Shown here: positions 1-6,036 of the stretch, in pieces
Layout of the letters: each line of letters starts with the position of its first letter
How positions within the stretch are numbered: the stretch's first letter is position 1
Source: Methanomicrobiales archaeon
GTDB lineage: Archaea; Halobacteriota; Methanomicrobia; Methanomicrobiales; Methanospirillaceae
Length of the DNA stretch: 9,293 nucleotides
NCBI GenBank assembly: GCA_012798365.1
Contig: JAAZNH010000253.1
Coordinates: 1 to 9,293, forward strand
Reading direction: 5' to 3'
Notes under the pieces: model-generated
Databases searched by the model: none
What the model saw: the letters and a program-made list of their open reading frames with translations, nothing else
Told to the model about the DNA's origin: nothing
Made by a program: the position numbers and the translations under genes

Positions 1-1169
1 CTGAAAGCACAACTGCCCGGCCCACCGGGCAGGCCGACAAGAAACTTCTGCTCGACCTTGCAAAGAAACACGGCACTCCCATTTTTATCATCGACCATGA
101 AAAACTCCGGCAGAATTACCGGGAATTCAAGCAGCACCTCCCGGATGTCCAGGCATATTTTGCGGTGAAGTCCAATTCCAACCCGGAAATTGTCAAAACG
201 CTCTTTGACATCGGGTGCAGCTTCGATGTCGCCTCCATGCCCGAGTTCATGATCGTGTACGAGAATATCAAGGACATGCCCAAGAAAGAGCGGCAGGAAT
301 GGATCTGGGACAAGATCATCTATGCCAACACGATCAAGCCCATTGAAACTCTTGAGGCGCTTGACACCTACAAACCCCTTGTCACGTTCGACAACCATCA
401 CGAGATCCTGAAGATCCGTAAGCACGCCCCCCATGCCGGGCTCGTGCTCCGGATCCGGGTCCCCAACACCGGATCCATGGTTGAGCTCTCCTCAAAGTTC
501 GGGGCTCACCCGGGTGAAGCGGTTGATCTTATCATTGAGGCATTCGAAAATGACCTTGTGGTCGAAGGCTTAAGCTTCCATGTCGGCAGCCAGTGCACGA
601 ACTTCGACAACTACATGCAGGCACTCCAGATCTCGGCCAATATCATAAAGGAAGTCGAGGACCGGACCGGAAGGAAGATCCGCATCCTTGATATCGGCGG
701 CGGCTTCCCGGTCAAATACCACCCGGGCATCCGGTCCATCCGCACGCTTGCAAAGAAGCTCAACGAGGAGATAAAGCGGCTCTTCCCAAAAGACATGCAG
801 ATCGTTGCCGAGCCGGGCAGGTTCCTTGTGGCCAACACCTGCACGCTCGTTGCAAAGGTTGTGGGAAAAGCGGTGCGTGACGGCAAACCCTGTTATTACA
901 TCAATGACGGGGTCTACCACACCTTCTCCGGCCAGGTGTTTGATCACATCAATTACCCGATCCTGCCGTTCAAAGAAGGCGAGACCCAGATCTCGGCGGT
1001 GTTCGGGCCAACCTGCGATGCATTCGACACGATCACCCTCTCCGCCGAACTTCCGGATCTTGATATCGGCGATCTTGTCTATTCAGAAAATATCGGGGCA
1101 TACTCGCATGCCTCCTCAACCTATTTCAACGGCTTCCCGCCCGCCAAGGTTGTCCATATCAATAAATAA
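1..1169 (+). CDS. Fold-type III PLP-dependent decarboxylase, ornithine decarboxylase type (5' partial)
   Basis: The frame is open from base 3 to a TAA at 1167-1169, giving 388 codons in the window; the true start lies to the left. Codon numbers below count from base 3. The PLP-binding lysine is in 'YFAVKSN' (codon 56). Further family motifs are 'HVGSQ' (193), 'DIGGGFP' (phosphate-binding glycines, 230), 'EPGRF' (270) and 'GPTCDAFD' with the catalytic Cys (338), then 'YSENIGAYSH'. In ornithine/lysine decarboxylases this Cys is followed by Asp, as here, whereas diaminopimelate decarboxylase normally has Cys-Glu. I therefore infer ornithine (or lysine) decarboxylation to a diamine for polyamine synthesis rather than LysA. 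The Lys lies about 13 residues earlier than in eukaryotic ODC, so only a short N-terminus is missing. The GTG at 165 is the Val inside the PLP motif, not a start. The enzyme should be a cytosolic dimer. Exact substrate is unproven. Confidence 0.9.
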   Translation, partial: ESTTARPTGQADKKLLLDLAKKHGTPIFIIDHEKLRQNYREFKQHLPDVQAYFAVKSNSNPEIVKTLFDIGCSFDVASMPEFMIVYENIKDMPKKERQEWIWDKIIYANTIKPIETLEALDTYKPLVTFDNHHEILKIRKHAPHAGLVLRIRVPNTGSMVELSSKFGAHPGEAVDLIIEAFENDLVVEGLSFHVGSQCTNFDNYMQALQISANIIKEVEDRTGRKIRILDIGGGFPVKYHPGIRSIRTLAKKLNEEIKRLFPKDMQIVAEPGRFLVANTCTLVAKVVGKAVRDGKPCYYINDGVYHTFSGQVFDHINYPILPFKEGETQISAVFGPTCDAFDTITLSAELPDLDIGDLVYSENIGAYSHASSTYFNGFPPAKVVHINK

Positions 1170-1177
1170 TCATCCTG

Positions 1178-1185
1178 TTTTTTTT
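1178..1185 (+). terminator. U-tract terminator after the decarboxylase
   Basis: A run of eight T begins 9 nt after the decarboxylase stop and is flanked by TGTTT and AAACA, which could form a small stem. Archaeal termination commonly relies on U-runs, so this may separate the decarboxylase from the DJ-1 gene 64 nt downstream. Readthrough cannot be excluded, and I see no clear TATA box for the next gene. Confidence 0.45.
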
Positions 1186-1233
1186 AAACAAAGATTCATC
1201 CCGAATGCCACTCAGATCCCGTAGAGGTTTTTC

Positions 1234-1875
1234 ATGCCGACAGTATTCTATTACCTCACGGACACGCTCTCTGACTGGGAATGCGGCTACCTGCTTGCGG
1301 AACTTCATGCAGGACGGTACCTGAAGGATCCTGCCCTGCGGTATTCTGTTGTCCTGTGCGGCCGGACGATGGACCCGGTGACGACAATGGGCGGCATCCA
1401 CCTGCAGCCAACCGAACTCATTCAAAATATCCGGCCGCATCCGGAGGACCTGCTTCTTTTACCCGGTGCTGATACGTGGCTGGATCCTGCGCAGGAACCG
1501 GTGCTGAAAAAAGTGCAGGAAGTACTGGAGAGCCCGACATGCGTTGCGGCAATCTGCGGTGCGACAATGGCTCTTGCACAAGCCGGTCTGCTGGATAACC
1601 GGCCGCACACCAGTAATGCCCGTGATGTACTCACCATGTTCTGTCCCGGCTACAAGGGTGAGAAATTCTACGTGGACCGGCCGGCCGTGACCGACAAGAA
1701 CCTGGTAACCGCCAGCGGTCTTGCACCGGTTGATTTTGCCTGCCAGGTGTTCCGCAGGCTTGACGTGATGACACCTGAAGTCCTTGATGCATGGTATAAT
1801 CTCTCTACGACAAGAAAGCCGGAATTCTTTTTTGCGCTCATGGCATTACTCCAGCAAAAAGCGGGCGGTGCATAA
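1234..1875 (+). CDS. DJ-1/PfpI-family protein (class I glutamine amidotransferase-like)
   Basis: This 213-residue protein matches the DJ-1/PfpI fold. It has an N-terminal strand followed by 'LSDWECGYLLAEL', whose Glu16 is the expected acidic partner of the nucleophile. Then come 'DLLLLPGADTW' (residues 72-82) and the nucleophile elbow 'AAICGATMALA' with Cys108. The downstream 'AGLLDNRPHTSN' contains His125, and 'VTASGLAPVDFA' forms the late conserved segment. Cys108 is followed by Gly rather than the His of PfpI proteases, so classical proteolysis is doubtful. Relatives include chaperone/glyoxalase-like and stress proteins and the N-terminal domains of some AraC regulators; no helix-turn-helix is fused here. 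The start is supported by AGAGG about 7 nt upstream of the ATG. There is no signal peptide, so it is probably cytosolic. Substrate and role are unknown. Confidence 0.88.
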   Translation: MPTVFYYLTDTLSDWECGYLLAELHAGRYLKDPALRYSVVLCGRTMDPVTTMGGIHLQPTELIQNIRPHPEDLLLLPGADTWLDPAQEPVLKKVQEVLESPTCVAAICGATMALAQAGLLDNRPHTSNARDVLTMFCPGYKGEKFYVDRPAVTDKNLVTASGLAPVDFACQVFRRLDVMTPEVLDAWYNLSTTRKPEFFFALMALLQQKAGGA

Positions 1876-1883
1876 CAATCTGG

Positions 1884-1921
1884 TATCCCCCACCCAGGGG
1901 ATAGGGATTAAGATTATTTTT
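1884..1921 (+). terminator. Hairpin plus U-tract terminator after the DJ-1-family gene
   Basis: Eight nt after the stop codon a perfect 7-bp stem is seen: TATCCCC at 1884-1890, loop 1891-1896, GGGGATA at 1897-1903. A T5 run follows at 1917-1921. The arrangement resembles an intrinsic terminator, although the spacer between stem and T-run is longer than the bacterial standard. Confidence 0.55.
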
Positions 1922-1998
1922 CCCTTGAAACAGGTTTAAACGGGCCGGTTAATCCGCTTGAAATCTCCCTGTTTTCACCGGAAATGGGGCAAAATGAC

Positions 1999-2081
1999 CT
2001 TTCCGATAAAACACAACCGGAAAAGATACGAATCAGGCCGGTCCTGATCCTCGAAACGGAGGCTGTTTCAGCCCCCGTTTC
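1999..2081 (+). other. Cluster of consecutive hairpins in the leader region of the EF-Tu domain-II-like gene
   Basis: The roughly 300 nt between the DJ-1 gene and the next ATG hold three inverted repeats in a row. (a) TTTCCG 2000-2005 pairs with CGGAAA 2018-2023. (b) ATCAGG 2032-2037 pairs with CCTGAT 2043-2048 around a 5-nt loop. (c) The arms 2053-2065 and 2069-2081 make 12 pairs with one A-C mismatch, closed by a TTT loop. Stem (c) is not followed by a T-run on the plus strand, so it does not look like a terminator. A palindromic GTTTAAAC at 1934-1941 upstream could serve as a TATA-like element. Possible roles are a structured 5' leader of the downstream gene or a small RNA. This matches no riboswitch class that I recognise. 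Confidence 0.4.
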
Positions 2082-2160
2082 CCAAAAAGCCGGATCCCGA
2101 CCCGGACCATAGCCATGAGGACAATCTTTATCGGCCGGCAGGAGAATCAGTCACGTGTCC

Positions 2161-2166
2161 GGAGGG
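2161..2166 (+). promoter_or_regulatory. Ribosome binding site that fixes the start of the EF-Tu domain-II-like gene
   Basis: GGAGGG lies 8 nt before the ATG at 2175. The frame is also open from an earlier ATG at 2115, but those extra 20 residues have no comparable upstream signal and do not look like part of the domain. Confidence 0.7.
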
Positions 2167-2174
2167 AGAGGACC

Positions 2175-2423
2175 ATGGAAACCATGATTGGAAAAGTAAC
2201 TCATTACTACCCAAAGATTGGTGTTGCCGCAGTCATCCTTGAGGGGCATATCGCACGGGGCGACCGTATTCACATCCGCGGACCCCACGATGACCTGCAC
2301 CAGTCTGTTCTGTCGATTGAGATCGAGCATGTCCCGGTAACAGAAGCCGGGCTGGGCCAGGATGTCGGCATCAAGGTTACCGAACGGGTCCATGAAGGCG
2401 ACATGGTGTTCCGCGAGAGCTGA
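2175..2423 (+). CDS. Stand-alone EF-Tu domain-II-like small protein (translation elongation factor-like)
   Basis: This 82-residue protein consists of a single beta-barrel resembling domain II of translational GTPases. It starts 'IGKVTHYYPKIGVAAVIL' (near residue 5), continues with 'IARGDRIHIRG' (the 'GD.I.I.G' turn typical of the barrel) and 'IEIEHVPV', and ends with 'GQDVGIKVTERVHEGDMVF'. There is no P-loop, switch region or G domain, so it cannot be a GTPase. Similar short proteins in methanogens are annotated as translation elongation factor-like, and a related barrel occurs at the C-terminus of U32 peptidases. Its function is not established; RNA or ribosome binding is a guess from the fold. 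It is a single gene with a structured upstream region and a T6 run just after its stop. Confidence 0.82.
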   Translation: METMIGKVTHYYPKIGVAAVILEGHIARGDRIHIRGPHDDLHQSVLSIEIEHVPVTEAGLGQDVGIKVTERVHEGDMVFRES

Positions 2424-2435
2424 AACACCGGGTCC

Positions 2436-2441
2436 TTTTTT
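2436..2441 (+). terminator. U-tract after the EF-Tu domain-II-like gene
   Basis: A T6 run lies 12 nt after the stop codon and just before the TATA-like box of the next gene. It is consistent with an archaeal U-tract terminator; no convincing stem precedes it. Confidence 0.35.
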
Positions 2442-2449
2442 CAAGTACC

Positions 2450-2457
2450 TTTTATAG
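2450..2457 (+). promoter_or_regulatory. TATA-like box of the REC-PAS sensor gene
   Basis: TTTTATAG is centred about 50 nt upstream of the ATG at 2503. Archaeal transcription starts about 25 nt downstream of TATA, which would place the start near 2478-2480 and leave a leader of roughly 20-25 nt. The only ribosome-binding candidate is a weak GGGA at 2491-2494. Confidence 0.45.
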
Positions 2458-2502
2458 TAGATCGTTCTTTTCTAGTTTACAGGGACAGCCGGGAATTATC
2501 CT

Positions 2503-5500
2503 ATGCTCTCAGTACTCTACGTTGATGACGAAGACAGCCTCCTTGAGCTGGGTAAAGTATTCCTTGAGGAGTCCGGCGACTTCAGGGTCGACTTGTTACC
2601 TTCCGCAATCGCTGCACTTGAACACCTCAAAACCCACCGGTACGATGCAATAATCTCCGATTACCAGATGCCGGAGATGGACGGCCTTGAGTTTTTGCGC
2701 CATGTACGAAAAGAATACGGGCAGGTCCCGTTCATCCTCTTTACCGGCCGCGGCAGGGAAGAGGTTGTTATCCTTGCCCTCAACGATGGCGCGGATTTCT
2801 ACCTCCAGAAAGGCGGGGCGCCCCAGCCCCAGTTTGCCGAGCTGGCCCACAAGATCCGGCTTGCAGTCCAGCGGCGGCAGTCGGTCCTGGCTCTTGAAGA
2901 GAGCGAGCGACGGTACCGTGATGTTGTCGAGACCCAGACCGAGTTCATCTGCCGGTTCCTCCCGGATGGAACGTATGTTTTTGCCAATGAGGCATACTGC
3001 CGGTTTTTCCACCAGAAACGCGATGAAATCATCGGCCACCGGTTTATGCCGAACATTCTGCCGGAAGACAAGCCCCGGCTGGACACGCATTTCCGGTCCC
3101 TTTCGGCCAGTCACCCGTCCCGGGACATCGAACACCGGGTCATCATGCCGGACGGGAGCATCCGCTGGCAGTGGTGGAGCGATCACGCACTCTTTGACGA
3201 AAAGGGAACCATTGTTGAGTACCAGTCGGTCGGAAAAGACATTACCGAGAAAAAAGAGGCAGAGCAGGCACTGAAAATTTCCGAAAACCTCTACCGCACC
3301 GTATTCAATACTACCGGGGCAGCCACGATCATCATTGAAAAAGACACAACAATCGTGCTGGCAAACCCGGAATTCGCACGGCTCTCGGGCTATTCCTCCG
3401 AAGAACTTGAGGGCAGGCACAGCTGGACAGAGTTTGTGGTAAAAGAAGACCTGGAACGGATGAAAAAATATCACCAGGACCGGCGGGCGGTGGATGGGTT
3501 TGCACCACGGGTTTACGAGTTCCGGTTCATCTCCCGCACAGGCGAAGTGAGGCATTGCATCAACTATGTTGCGATGATCCCTGGCACTTCACGGAGCGTG
3601 GCCTCGGTCGTGAATATCCATGACCGGGTACTAGCCGAACAGGATTATCGCAGCATCTTTGAAAATATCCAGGATGTCTTTTACCGGACCGATGCAGAAG
3701 GAAGACTCATCCTTGCAAGCCCGTCCGGCGCAAAAATTCTCGGGTACGATTCCATTGAAGAGATTTACGGGAAGGATATTGCCCTGTCCCTGTATGAAAA
3801 GCCCGAAGACAGGCAGAAGTTTTTACAGGAAATCGAACAGAAAGGGCAGGTTTCAAACTTTGAGGTGCGAATTAAACGGAAAGACGGCACCCCCATGACC
3901 ATTCTTGCAAGCAGCCATAAGTATTACGATGCATCCGGCACGTTCCGCGGCATTGAAGGAATCCTGCGGGATATTACCGACCGCAAGGATGTAGCGGAGG
4001 AACTCAAAGCCTCTGAGACCCTGTACCGCGCAATTTTTGATTATACCCTTGCTGCCACCTGCATCATCGGGCCGGATACTACACTCCTGCATGTGAACGA
4101 CAGCTGGGAGAGACTGACGGGATATACCCGGTCTGAAGCAGAAAATGCCATGAGCTGGACAACCTTCATCCACACAGAGGATGTGCAACGACTCAGGGAA
4201 TATCACGTTGAGCGACGACACAACCCCGGAAATGTGCCGACAAAGTATGAATGCCGGATACGGGATAAACAAGGAACCATCCACTACTGCCTGACGTATG
4301 TTGACATGATTCCCGGCACCCGGAACAGCATTGCATCGCTTGTTGATATTTCTGAACGGAAACGTGCTGAAGAAGACCTGAAACAGTCAGAAAGCCTCTA
4401 TCGCGCGATCTTTGAAAATACCGGGGCTGCCACGATCATCATTGCACCGGATACCACCATCCTCCTGGCTAACGCGGGCTGGATAAAACTCACTGGTGTG
4501 CCGCGCGAAGAGCAGGAGACGATGCTCAGCTGGACCCGGTTTATTGACAAGGAGGATGTTGAACGGATGAAGCACTACCACCAGCTCCGCCGCAAAGATC
4601 CCTCGCTTGCTCCAACCGTGTATGAATGTCATGTCATCAACCAGGCTGATTCGACTATCCATAATTGCGTTGTTCATGTCGACATGATCCCGGGAACGAA
4701 GAACAGCGTCGCATCCCTCGTGGATTTTACCGAGCGCCGGAAAGCAGAAGACGATCTCCGGCTGGCATACGAACAACTGACCGCTGCCGAAGAAGAGTTG
4801 CGGGCCCAGTTTGACGAACTCAAATACAGCCAGGACAAGATCCGCGAGAGTGAGAATAATTTCCGGAGTATTCTTGAGAATATCCAGGATGTGTATTACC
4901 GGACAGATGCTGAAGGCAACCTTATCTTTGCAAGCCCGTCACTGGCTACTGTGACCGGGTATTCCCCGGTCGAGAACCTGTACGGAAAGAGCATCGCGCA
5001 ATCATTGTATGCAAATCCGGACGACCGGAAAACATTCCTCTCCGATCTTGAGAAGAACGGTTCTGTCACGAATTATGAAGTTGTCCTCAAAAAGGATGAC
5101 GGGACGCTGATTACCGTTATCACCAGTAGTCACAAATATTTCGACAGCAACGGGCATTTCCTCGGGGTTGAGGGGATCTTCCGGGATATCAGCGACAGGA
5201 AACGGATGGAGGATGCCATCAGGAAGAGCGAGCAGAATTACCGTTCGGTCATTGAGAACCTGCAGGATGCGTTTTACCGCACCGACAAGGAGGGAAATAT
5301 TATCCTTGTCAGCCCCTCGTTTGCCCTTGAACTCGGGTATGATTCGGTTGACGAGGTCATGGGAAAGAATGTTGCCCGGGACCTGTATCTCAATCCTTTG
5401 GACCGTGAAGGTTTTCTTGCCGCGTTACACATGAGCGGCGAGATCAAGGATTACCGGGTTGTGCTCCGGAAAAAAGACGGCCGGCCGCTCCCGGTCCTCG

Positions 5501-5589
5501 CCACCAGCCACATCTATTTTGATGAGAAAAACACGCCGGCAGGAATCGAGGGGCTGCTGCACATCATCAGGGATACGGACATCCAGTAA
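2503..5589 (+). CDS. Response-regulator receiver protein with seven PAS domains, no kinase domain
   Basis: The protein has 1028 residues. Residues 1-125 form a receiver (REC) domain with the acidic pair Asp8-Asp9, phospho-acceptor Asp53 in 'ISDYQMPEMDG', Thr81 and Lys103. Seven PAS/PAC domains follow, starting near residues 134, 261, 381, 504, 630, 784 and 910; most close with 'DITERK'-like PAC ends. A predicted coiled coil (about 745-785) separates PAS5 and PAS6. PAS2, 4 and 5 are one subtype ('SWT.FI..EDV.RM..YH', 'VDMIPGT'), PAS3, 6 and 7 another ('ENIQDV.YRTDAEG', 'SSHKY'), and PAS1 is distinct. There is no HisKA or HATPase_c domain, no GGDEF or other output, and no membrane segment. The chain ends right after the last PAC strand with a clean TAA, and a convergent gene follows 65 nt later. 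I infer a cytosolic phospho-accepting scaffold or sensor that works with separate kinases. Confidence 0.95.
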   Translation: MLSVLYVDDEDSLLELGKVFLEESGDFRVDLLPSAIAALEHLKTHRYDAIISDYQMPEMDGLEFLRHVRKEYGQVPFILFTGRGREEVVILALNDGADFYLQKGGAPQPQFAELAHKIRLAVQRRQSVLALEESERRYRDVVETQTEFICRFLPDGTYVFANEAYCRFFHQKRDEIIGHRFMPNILPEDKPRLDTHFRSLSASHPSRDIEHRVIMPDGSIRWQWWSDHALFDEKGTIVEYQSVGKDITEKKEAEQALKISENLYRTVFNTTGAATIIIEKDTTIVLANPEFARLSGYSSEELEGRHSWTEFVVKEDLERMKKYHQDRRAVDGFAPRVYEFRFISRTGEVRHCINYVAMIPGTSRSVASVVNIHDRVLAEQDYRSIFENIQDVFYRTDAEGRLILASPSGAKILGYDSIEEIYGKDIALSLYEKPEDRQKFLQEIEQKGQVSNFEVRIKRKDGTPMTILASSHKYYDASGTFRGIEGILRDITDRKDVAEELKASETLYRAIFDYTLAATCIIGPDTTLLHVNDSWERLTGYTRSEAENAMSWTTFIHTEDVQRLREYHVERRHNPGNVPTKYECRIRDKQGTIHYCLTYVDMIPGTRNSIASLVDISERKRAEEDLKQSESLYRAIFENTGAATIIIAPDTTILLANAGWIKLTGVPREEQETMLSWTRFIDKEDVERMKHYHQLRRKDPSLAPTVYECHVINQADSTIHNCVVHVDMIPGTKNSVASLVDFTERRKAEDDLRLAYEQLTAAEEELRAQFDELKYSQDKIRESENNFRSILENIQDVYYRTDAEGNLIFASPSLATVTGYSPVENLYGKSIAQSLYANPDDRKTFLSDLEKNGSVTNYEVVLKKDDGTLITVITSSHKYFDSNGHFLGVEGIFRDISDRKRMEDAIRKSEQNYRSVIENLQDAFYRTDKEGNIILVSPSFALELGYDSVDEVMGKNVARDLYLNPLDREGFLAALHMSGEIKDYRVVLRKKDGRPLPVLATSHIYFDEKNTPAGIEGLLHIIRDTDIQ
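2902..5586 (+). repeat. Intragenic array of seven PAS-encoding modules
   Basis: The modules are about 360-380 bp each, except where the coiled-coil insert lengthens the PAS5-PAS6 step. Two families alternate: modules starting near 3283, 4012 and 4390, and modules starting near 3643, 4852 and 5230. Identity at DNA level is patchy: GCCACGATCATCATT recurs at 3322-3336 and 4429-4443, and AATATCCAGGATGT recurs near 3663 and 4878. This suggests old duplications rather than recent tandem copying. Confidence 0.75.
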
Positions 5590-5633
5590 AAAAACGGGGG
5601 TTGCGATCATCCCGGGCGATGGTGTGCCCGGGA
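5588..5633 (-). terminator. Hairpin plus U-tract between convergent genes
   Basis: A perfect 8-bp GC-rich stem (TCCCGGGC 5610-5617, GCCCGGGA 5626-5633) lies in the 65-nt gap between the sensor stop and the Roadblock stop. Read on the minus strand it is followed, 15 nt later, by a T7 run (5594-5588), which overlaps the sensor's TAA. It therefore mainly serves the V4R-Roadblock operon, but the stem could also slow plus-strand transcription. Confidence 0.55.
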
Positions 5634-5654
5634 CGCATTTCACAAGGTCACGGG

Positions 5655-6002
5655 TTAGAGGGCCGCAACGAGCCGGCCCCGGTTCTTCCGCAGCTCGCTC
5701 CTCACATGCCCCACGGTCCCGGTTGTGTCAGCAACAACAGCAATAATCTCGTTGGTTGTCAGCGGGGCAAGATAGACGGGCCCCTTGTCCAGTTCAACGG
5801 TGAGATCATGCAGCTCCCCCAGCGCCAGGGTCCCCCCGATTATCTCGGACGAGCCAAGGCAGGTAGATACCATGGAACCGATTGCATCCACATCAATGGA
5901 ATGTGCCGATGCACTTTCTATCACTGCGCCGTCCCTCCCGACAATGAGGGCAGCCGATACGCCATCAATGGTCAGGAACTCATCAAGAACCTCTTCAAGC
6001 AT
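5655..6002 (-). CDS. Roadblock/LC7-domain protein
   Basis: This 115-residue protein is a single Roadblock/LC7 (MglB-like) domain. It opens with 'MLEEVLDEFLTIDGVSAALIV', continues with 'GRDGAVIESAS', and closes with the strand 'IIAVVADTTGTVG' and the helix 'HVRSELRKNRGRL'. Family members dimerise and regulate Ras-like small GTPases; prokaryotic ones include MglB. No GTPase is encoded in this window. I chose the ATG at 6002 because GGGGAGG sits 5 nt upstream; an in-frame ATG at 6026 would add 8 residues that overlap this signal. The gene lies 34 nt after the V4R gene on the same strand, so the two are probably co-transcribed. No membrane segment is present. The partner protein is unknown. Confidence 0.9.
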   Translation of the reverse strand: MLEEVLDEFLTIDGVSAALIVGRDGAVIESASAHSIDVDAIGSMVSTCLGSSEIIGGTLALGELHDLTVELDKGPVYLAPLTTNEIIAVVADTTGTVGHVRSELRKNRGRLVAAL

Positions 6003-6007
6003 GATAA

Positions 6008-6014
6008 CCTCCCC
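6008..6014 (-). promoter_or_regulatory. Strong ribosome binding site of the Roadblock gene
   Basis: GGGGAGG on the minus strand, 5 nt before the ATG at 6002. It decides between that start and the earlier in-frame ATG at 6026. Confidence 0.75.
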
Positions 6015-6036
6015 AAAAAAAGACATTGTCGTGGAG

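Noticed and set aside
570..947. Minus-strand open frame antisense to the decarboxylase
   Set aside because: It overlaps the core motifs of a real gene and has no identifiable family.
165..1169. Start of the decarboxylase at the GTG at 165
   Set aside because: That codon is the Val directly before the PLP-binding Lys; the frame continues upstream with conserved-looking sequence to the window edge.
2053..2081. The strong hairpin as an intrinsic terminator
   Set aside because: No T-run follows on the plus strand, a separate terminator-like element already sits right after the DJ-1 gene, and no minus-strand gene ends here.
2115..2174. 20-residue N-terminal extension of the EF-Tu domain-II-like protein
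   Set aside because: The strong GGAGGG just before the ATG at 2175 fits that start, and the extension has no similarity to the barrel.
2596..3555. A 319-residue open frame antisense to the sensor gene
   Set aside because: It lies wholly opposite a clearly real REC-PAS gene, shows no domain motif, and long antisense frames are common opposite GC-rich coding sequence.
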